Assembly (NCBI GenBank): GCA_000756795.1
Contig: CCSI01000001.1
Span: forward strand, 744,001-808,000
Source of the DNA: Qipengyuania vulgaris
Lineage (GTDB): Bacteria > Pseudomonadota > Alphaproteobacteria > Sphingomonadales > Sphingomonadaceae
DNA length: 64,000 nt
Reading direction: 5' to 3'
In this document: positions 58,537 to 64,000 of the stretch, piece by piece
Layout: every line of letters starts with the position of its first letter
Numbering within the stretch: the first letter of the stretch is position 1
Position numbers and translations under genes: made by a program
The notes under the pieces: generated by a model
Databases searched by the model: none
What the model was told of the DNA's origin: nothing
What the model saw: the letters and a program-made list of their open reading frames with translations, nothing else

Positions 58537-60738
58537 TCAGCCTTTCGAAGTGTCCACTTCGCTGAATAGCGGGATGGATTGCGCCGCCGGTGCACGTCGG
58601 TCCTGCAACATGCCGTAGGCATCCCGCGGAAGCGCGGCGAGAGGTCGTCCTGCAGCCTCGATTGCATAAGGGGAAACACGGTGGCGGGTACACAGGCCAT
58701 CGGCCCCATCGCTGATGAGCGGTGTTTCGAATTCAAGCCCAAGCGCGTGCTTGCGCGAATTGCGAACCGTCGCGACGGCAAGCTGGCCATCACCAAGGTC
58801 GAGCACGAATTCGGTGCCGACCGGGACATTTGCGAGACCTTCGATACGCGCGCCACTCTTGGAGATATTGCGCAGAACGGCCTTATATCGGTGGTCGTCA
58901 TGGATGACACCAATCTTGCGAAGCACCGTCTTGCGCTCTGCGCGATACTTTTCCGGCCCGCGTGGTTCATACTCCAGCTCGCCCTTTTCAAGCCGGTCGA
59001 GCGCTTCCTCATTCGTAATTGGACGGGAGAAGATATAGCCCTGGATGTGGCTGGCACCGCGCTCTATGACCAGTTCGAGTTCGTCTTTGGTCTCGGTTCC
59101 TTCCGCAACCGTTTCCATCTTGAGCGCCTTGGCAAGGCTCACGATAGCGCTGATGATGGCCGAGTTGTTATTGCCTTCCTCGGTCGAGCCGCGGACGAAA
59201 CTCTGGTCGATCTTGATCTTGTCGAATGGCGCATTGCGCAAATAGCTCATCGACGAATAGCCGGTCCCGAAATCATCGAGCGCCAGCCGGACACCCAATT
59301 CCTTCAATGCCTTGAAGATGCTTAGCGTATGCTCGTCGTCACCGGCAAAGACGCTCTCGGTGATTTCGAGTTCGAGCCTATCGGGTGCCAGCCCGGAGGT
59401 TTGCAGCGCCCGTTGCACCATCTCCACGAAACCGTCGTTGACGAATTGCGTCGGCGACACATTGACCGCCACGCGCAGTTCGACTGGCCATTCGGCGGCC
59501 TGTTCGCAGACTTTGCGCAAGGCCCATTCGCCGATTTCAGCAATCATGCCGATGTCCTCAGCGCAGGCGATGAAGATTTCCGGTGACACGAAACCGCGCT
59601 CGGGATGCTCCCAGCGGATAAGCGCTTCGAAGCCCGAAAGCTTGTAATCCTTGGCTTTCACGATGGGCTGGTAGTGCATCACCAGCTCATCCTTATGCAG
59701 CGCATCGCGCAAGTCTTCCTCGAGCAGGCGGCGTAGCTTGGCGCCTTCCTTGAGGTCGCTGGAATAAAAACGATACTGCCCTCGCCCACCGCCTTTGGCT
59801 GCGTAAAGCGCGAGGTCGGCGGCCTTGACCAGTTCTTCCGCGTCGAGACCGTCATAGGGTGCGATTGCAACACCCAGGGACACCCCGATGATAGCCCGCG
59901 ACCCGTTCACCGAGTACGGCTGCGCAATCATCTGGATGACCCGCGCCGCAAGGTCGCCCAATTCCCCGCGGTCATCGACGTCGGGCAACATAATGAGGAA
60001 CTCGTCACCACCCAGGCGACCGATTTCCCCGCGATGGCCAAAGATCTGGCCCAGCCGTGCGGCAACCTGCTTGAGCAATTCGTCGCCTGCAGGATGGCCG
60101 AGCGTGTCGTTGACCTGCTTGAAACGGTCGAGGTCGAGCATCATCAGCGCGCAGACTCGCTTGTCGTTGCGGAAATGCTTCAGTTTCGCATCGAGCTGCG
60201 TCTGCATCCGGTGGCGGTTGGCAAGGCCGGTAAGCGAGTCATACTGCGACAGGCGCTCGGCATCGCGCTGGGTCTCGCGTATCTGTGTGACGTCCTTGGC
60301 GCTGCCGCGATAGCCATTGAAACGGTTGCGATTGTCGAAATAGGGTTTTCCGGCAATTTCGACATACAGATCTTCGCCGCGTACCGGCAGCTTGACCTGC
60401 AAACCGCTGATCGAGTTTCGAGCGCCGAGGTAATAGGCGAGCGGACGTTTCTCGATTTCCGCACCATTCCCCGCGTCTTCTCCGGACAGGAAAAATTCTG
60501 TCAGGGGCTGTCCGATGACGTCTTCATCTTCCAACCCGAGACGCGACTTTGCGTTGTCGGAAAGATAGATGATCCGTCCCTGGTGGTCGGTTGCCCAGAA
60601 CCAGCCGAGGCCTGAATTCTCGAAACTGTCGAGAAGCTCGACGCGGCGCGCATGGTCGTCCGCAGCGATGGGACGCACGACTGCGTCCCCCACATCGACA
60701 TCCTTGAGCTTCGCGCTTCTCGAAAAGAATCCTGCCAT
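58537..60738 (-). CDS. PAS-GGDEF-EAL-PilZ bifunctional c-di-GMP protein
   Basis: A 733-residue protein with PAS (about 35-150), GGDEF (165-325; GGDEF at 243-247), EAL (340-590) and a C-terminal PilZ-like domain (KTVLRK, NISKSG). Catalytic EAL motifs are all present: EAL at 371-373 in FEALIRW, ELEITES, DDFGTG with D489, KIDQSF with D511 and AEG with E546. Synthesis and breakdown of c-di-GMP are both possible. ATG 60738 is used because the frame further upstream looks non-coding, although its ribosome binding site is weak. Tandem duplicate of the next gene on the same strand, 107 bases apart. Confidence 0.92.
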   Translation of the reverse strand: MAGFFSRSAKLKDVDVGDAVVRPIAADDHARRVELLDSFENSGLGWFWATDHQGRIIYLSDNAKSRLGLEDEDVIGQPLTEFFLSGEDAGNGAEIEKRPLAYYLGARNSISGLQVKLPVRGEDLYVEIAGKPYFDNRNRFNGYRGSAKDVTQIRETQRDAERLSQYDSLTGLANRHRMQTQLDAKLKHFRNDKRVCALMMLDLDRFKQVNDTLGHPAGDELLKQVAARLGQIFGHRGEIGRLGGDEFLIMLPDVDDRGELGDLAARVIQMIAQPYSVNGSRAIIGVSLGVAIAPYDGLDAEELVKAADLALYAAKGGGRGQYRFYSSDLKEGAKLRRLLEEDLRDALHKDELVMHYQPIVKAKDYKLSGFEALIRWEHPERGFVSPEIFIACAEDIGMIAEIGEWALRKVCEQAAEWPVELRVAVNVSPTQFVNDGFVEMVQRALQTSGLAPDRLELEITESVFAGDDEHTLSIFKALKELGVRLALDDFGTGYSSMSYLRNAPFDKIKIDQSFVRGSTEEGNNNSAIISAIVSLAKALKMETVAEGTETKDELELVIERGASHIQGYIFSRPITNEEALDRLEKGELEYEPRGPEKYRAERKTVLRKIGVIHDDHRYKAVLRNISKSGARIEGLANVPVGTEFVLDLGDGQLAVATVRNSRKHALGLEFETPLISDGADGLCTRHRVSPYAIEAAGRPLAALPRDAYGMLQDRRAPAAQSIPLFSEVDTSKG

Positions 60739-60926
60739 TAAGTCTTCGGCCCCGACCCGGCAGCGTGAACTGCCCGTTTCTCCCTGATTGCGCAGTCGAA
60801 ATAGGGGTAATTCCTTACCAAACGCATAACCATTGTATGGACGCGACACTGCGGCTGTGCGGCACATGCTTGCCACGCCCGCAACCGCGCGGCATGGTAC
60901 GCTCCGCTGGCTGGGAGAGGTCGTAA

Positions 60927-62234
60927 ATGCGCCATATCGCCATCGTGGGCTCGGGCCCCGCAGGATATTACACCGCCGAAGCTGCGGGAAAGCAGTGGGG
61001 CGATGATGTCCGCGTCGATGTATTCGATGCCCTGCCCGTCCCCTATGGCCTAATCCGCACGGGCGTCGCCCCCGACCACCAATCCATCAAGAAAGTCGCC
61101 ATGCGGTACGAGAAAACCGCACTGACCGACAATGTGCGCTTTGTCGGCAATGTTAATGTGGGTGAGGACGTCTCGGTCGCCGAGCTGCAGGAATTTTACG
61201 ACGCAGTCATCTTCGCCACAGGCGCTCCCCATGACCGCGAATTGGGGCTGGAAGGCGAGGACCTTGGCAATATCTTCGGCAGCGCGGCCTTCGTCGGCTG
61301 GTACAATGGCCATCCTCAATTTGCCTCGCTCGGCCCCGATTTGTCGGGCAAGCACGCTGTCGTAGTCGGCATGGGCAATGTTGCGCTCGACGTGGCGCGT
61401 ATCCTGTCGAAAACCGAAGGCGAGATGGAGGGCTCCGACATCGTGGCGCATGCGCTCGATGCCCTGCGCACATCCAGTCTAGAGAGCGTGACCATCCTCG
61501 GGCGTCGCGGTCCGCACCAGATCATGATGACGCCCAAGGAACTGGGCGAACTCATGCGGCTCGAGCGCGCCAGTCCCCATGTCGACAAGTCCGACCTGCC
61601 CCCTGAGGATGACGATGCCATCCTCGAACCGGGTTTGCGCAAATCGGTGACGCTGCTGCGCGACTTCGCGGCCATTCCCGAAAGCATCCACGGCGAGACA
61701 CCCATCACGATCGAATTCGACTTCTTCGCCAATCCGAGCAGCTTCGTCGGCGAGGATGGCAAGGTGAGCGCCGTCGAAGTCGAGCGCACGACCATCGAGA
61801 AGGGCCGAGCCGTAGGTTCTGGCGAGACCTACCAGATACCAGCCGACCTTGTCGTCACCTGCATCGGCTATCGTTCCTCGCCCATCGAAGGCGTGCCGTT
61901 CGACGAACGTGCTGGCCGCTTCGCCAATGATGACGGGCGCATTCTCCCCGGTCTCTATTGCGTCGGCTGGGCCAAGCGCGGCCCCACAGGCACAATCGGC
62001 ACCAATCGGCCTGACGGGTACGGCGTCATCGAACTCGTCGCCGAAGACATCGGGATGGGTTCACGCAAACGCGGACGAGACGGGTTCGACGAACTGGCAG
62101 AGCAGCGCGGGCTCGACATCGTCACCTTCCGCGACTGGCAAAAAATCGAGGAAGCCGAAAACGCTGCTGCACGCGACGGCTCGCCCCGCGAGAAATTCGT
62201 CGATATCGAAAGCATGATTGCCGCGCTAAGGTAG
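60927..62234 (+). CDS. Ferredoxin-NADP reductase, adrenodoxin-reductase (FprA) type
   Basis: FAD enzyme of 435 residues that moves electrons between NADPH and ferredoxin. It has the FAD motif GSGPAGYYTAE at residues 8-18, PVPYGLIRTGVAPDHQ, an NADP-binding motif GMGNVALDVARIL with the following GRRGPHQ, and the C-terminal YCVGWAKRGPTGTIGTNRPDG block that is diagnostic of FprA. A partner could be the ferredoxin used by KorAB (11910-14881), which is inference. It is divergent from the c-di-GMP genes. Confidence 0.93.
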   Translation: MRHIAIVGSGPAGYYTAEAAGKQWGDDVRVDVFDALPVPYGLIRTGVAPDHQSIKKVAMRYEKTALTDNVRFVGNVNVGEDVSVAELQEFYDAVIFATGAPHDRELGLEGEDLGNIFGSAAFVGWYNGHPQFASLGPDLSGKHAVVVGMGNVALDVARILSKTEGEMEGSDIVAHALDALRTSSLESVTILGRRGPHQIMMTPKELGELMRLERASPHVDKSDLPPEDDDAILEPGLRKSVTLLRDFAAIPESIHGETPITIEFDFFANPSSFVGEDGKVSAVEVERTTIEKGRAVGSGETYQIPADLVVTCIGYRSSPIEGVPFDERAGRFANDDGRILPGLYCVGWAKRGPTGTIGTNRPDGYGVIELVAEDIGMGSRKRGRDGFDELAEQRGLDIVTFRDWQKIEEAENAAARDGSPREKFVDIESMIAALR

Positions 62235-62302
62235 GTTACCGGAACGGCAGGGTCGCACCACTCGTTCAGCTTAAAACGCCGTAAAAGAGGACAGACCCGC
62301 CC

Positions 62303-63991
62303 ATGCCCAAGCTCGAAGACGAAGCTGCCCAGCACACCAGCGCCCTCGGCCCGCTTATCGGCCTCACGCGCGAGGATATTTTCGGCGCGGTAGCGGTCAT
62401 GCTGCGCGAAACGGCTTCGGACCCGCAGCGGCTGATGAAGCACAGCCAGGCGATGGGCGAGGACATGCTCAAAATCATGACCGGCAAGAGCGAGCTTGCG
62501 CCCGACCCCAAGGACCGGCGCTTTCAGGACCCGACCTGGCAATATAACCCCTTCATGCGGGCTGGAATGCAATACTACCTCGCGGTTCAGAAGGGCGCCG
62601 CTCGTTGGCTTGAAGACCTCGAACTCGATGAGTTGGAGAAGGACCGCGCGCGCTTCATCTCCAACATCATCATCGACAGCCTTGCGCCCACCAACACGCT
62701 GGTCGGCAATCCCTCGGCGCAGAAGATGGCAATTACCAGCGGCGGCCTTTCCCTCGTGAAGGGCCTCAAGAACGCCTATGACGACATGGTCCACAACAAG
62801 GGCATGGTCAGCCAGGTCGACAAGAAACCGTTCAAGCTGGGCGAGAATATCGCGACCTCGAAGGGCGATGTCGTCCTGCGCACGGAGATGATGGAGCTGG
62901 TGCACTACGCGCCGACCACGGACGAGGTCTACGAAGTCCCGCAGCTCACCATTCCGCCGCAAATCAACAAAATGTACATCAACGACCTTTCACCCGAAAA
63001 ATCGGTGGTGAAGTTTCAGGTCGATAACGGCATCCAGACCTTCGTCATCAGCTGGAAGAACCCGACCGCCGAGCAGGGCGAATGGGACATGGCCGATTAC
63101 GTCAACTCCTGCCGCGAGGCGATGGAGGCGGTGTCGAAGATTACCGGCAGCAAGAAGGTCAATGTCTCTGCCGGCTGCTCGGGCGGCCAGACCGCGGCCA
63201 TGCTCGCCAGCAAGCTCGCCTCGGACGAGGACGATATCCTCGGCAGCCTGACGCTGATGGTCTGCGTGCTCCACCCCAAGCAAAACGATATCGAGGCAGG
63301 CTCACTGGTCAGCGAGAACGGCCTTGCCCTTGCCCGTCGCCGTGCCTCCAAGAAAGGCGTCATCAAGGGTGACGACTTGTCGCGCGGCTTTGCGTGGCTG
63401 CGCCCCAACGACCTCATCTGGAATTACGTCATCAACAACTACCTGCTCGGGCAGGACCCGCCGGCCTTTGACGTTTTGTTCTGGAACGCCGACGCGACGA
63501 ACCTCTCGGGCGCGTTGATGGGCGACTTCCTGACGGTATTCGAAACGCTCGCTTTCACCAAGCAGGGCGAGGTCGAGATGGTCGACCACAAAATCGACCT
63601 TTCGAAGGTAACCAGCGACCTCTTTATCCTCGGCGGCGTGACCGACCATATTACCCCGTGGAAGGCCACCTATCGCTCCACCCGCCTGTTCGGTTCGAAA
63701 GACATCACCTACGTCCTGTCGCATTCGGGGCACATGCAGGCGATTTTGAATCCTCCCGGTAACCCGAAGGCAAGGTACTACATCCAGAAGGATGCGAAGA
63801 AGAAACTGCCTGAAACTGCAGACCAGTGGCTCGAAGGCACCGAGGAAGTGGCAGGCTCGTGGTGGCCCTACTGGATGAACTGGGTGCAGGAACGCTCGGG
63901 CGAAAAGAAGAAGGCTCCGGCGAAAACGGGGAACAAGGAGTTCAAGCCACTGGACCCCGCCCCCGGCCTCTACGTTATGGAAGCCTGCTAG
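62303..63991 (+). CDS. phaC: Polyhydroxyalkanoate synthase family protein
   Basis: A 562-residue PHA synthase-like alpha/beta hydrolase. The N-terminal PhaC_N region (FQDPTWQYNPFMRAGMQYYL, SPTNTLxGNP-like LAPTNTLVGNP) precedes a catalytic domain with the lipase-box-like GCSGG (Cys292), Asp in GGVTDHITPW and His in SHSGHMQAILNPPGNPKA. The KARYYI ending of that motif is typical of class I synthases. It polymerises hydroxyacyl-CoA into storage polyester granules. The ATG 62303 follows AGAGGA. The gene ends 9 bases before the window edge. Confidence 0.93.
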   Translation: MPKLEDEAAQHTSALGPLIGLTREDIFGAVAVMLRETASDPQRLMKHSQAMGEDMLKIMTGKSELAPDPKDRRFQDPTWQYNPFMRAGMQYYLAVQKGAARWLEDLELDELEKDRARFISNIIIDSLAPTNTLVGNPSAQKMAITSGGLSLVKGLKNAYDDMVHNKGMVSQVDKKPFKLGENIATSKGDVVLRTEMMELVHYAPTTDEVYEVPQLTIPPQINKMYINDLSPEKSVVKFQVDNGIQTFVISWKNPTAEQGEWDMADYVNSCREAMEAVSKITGSKKVNVSAGCSGGQTAAMLASKLASDEDDILGSLTLMVCVLHPKQNDIEAGSLVSENGLALARRRASKKGVIKGDDLSRGFAWLRPNDLIWNYVINNYLLGQDPPAFDVLFWNADATNLSGALMGDFLTVFETLAFTKQGEVEMVDHKIDLSKVTSDLFILGGVTDHITPWKATYRSTRLFGSKDITYVLSHSGHMQAILNPPGNPKARYYIQKDAKKKLPETADQWLEGTEEVAGSWWPYWMNWVQERSGEKKKAPAKTGNKEFKPLDPAPGLYVMEAC

Positions 63992-64000
63992 GTTGAAAAA

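Overview
The window is a piece of a GC-rich chromosome from an alphaproteobacterium. Gene content and protein style point to the Sphingomonadales, most likely the Erythrobacteraceae (Erythrobacter/Qipengyuania-like): a 2-oxoacid:ferredoxin oxidoreductase next to photolyase and lipid genes, PAS-GGDEF-EAL-PilZ proteins, a subclass B3 metallo-beta-lactamase, PHA synthase, and GIY-YIG reading frames set among palindromic intergenic repeats. Placement at family level is an inference from gene content; there is no rRNA in the window to test it. Genes are densely packed with many 1-8 bp overlaps. I see no tRNA, rRNA, CRISPR array, integrase or transposase.

Layout. 1-3.2 kb (minus): lolC-lolD, two small genes and a truncated glutathione peroxidase; one ribosome binding site here is buried in a perfect hairpin. 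3.4-6.1 kb (plus): purF, an SDR and a single PilZ protein. 6.2-15 kb (mostly minus): serine hydrolase, cyclopropane fatty acid synthase, photolyase, PAP2 phosphatase, a DUF457-type membrane protein and korAB. 15-21 kb: an HSL-type esterase, rppH, a TPR protein, an RsmB-type methyltransferase, guaB, and two clusters of palindromic repeats, one of which brackets a GIY-YIG nuclease gene; then 3-hydroxybutyrate dehydrogenase. 21-27.8 kb is an envelope/protease zone: a YpfJ-type metallopeptidase, creD, an M56 (BlaR1-like) protease with its BlaI regulator, a divergent ClpP-like gene and an HExxH lipoprotein. 27.8-30.5 kb: sdhCDA without sdhB. 30.5-35 kb: a translationally coupled SDR / B3 metallo-beta-lactamase / prmA / DUF2459 run facing a class A beta-lactamase-like protein. 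35-47 kb: ligA, recN, terC, nhaA, bamD and proline synthesis (proB, proC, proA). 47-51 kb: a lipoxygenase, a diguanylate cyclase and an HTH protein. 51.4-54.3 kb: an AT-richer, apparently acquired helicase with a nuclease-like C-terminus. 54-64 kb: lepA, two tandem PAS-GGDEF-EAL-PilZ paralogues, a ferredoxin-NADP reductase and a PHA synthase.

Connections. KorAB makes or uses reduced ferredoxin, and the FprA-type reductase near the right end could connect it to NADPH. PhaC and the hydroxybutyrate dehydrogenase belong to polyhydroxybutyrate turnover. Four proteins (the stand-alone PilZ protein, the membrane GGDEF protein and the two tandem proteins) belong to c-di-GMP signalling. BlaI-M56, the ClpP-like gene, CreD and three beta-lactamase-fold proteins suggest strong investment in cell-envelope stress.

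Best leads: the GIY-YIG gene enclosed by inverted repeats, the helicase-nuclease, the tandem c-di-GMP proteins with one apparently dead EAL domain, proC without a usable AUG/GUG/UUG start, the hairpin-sequestered ribosome binding site, and the BlaI-type operators shared with the ClpP-like gene.
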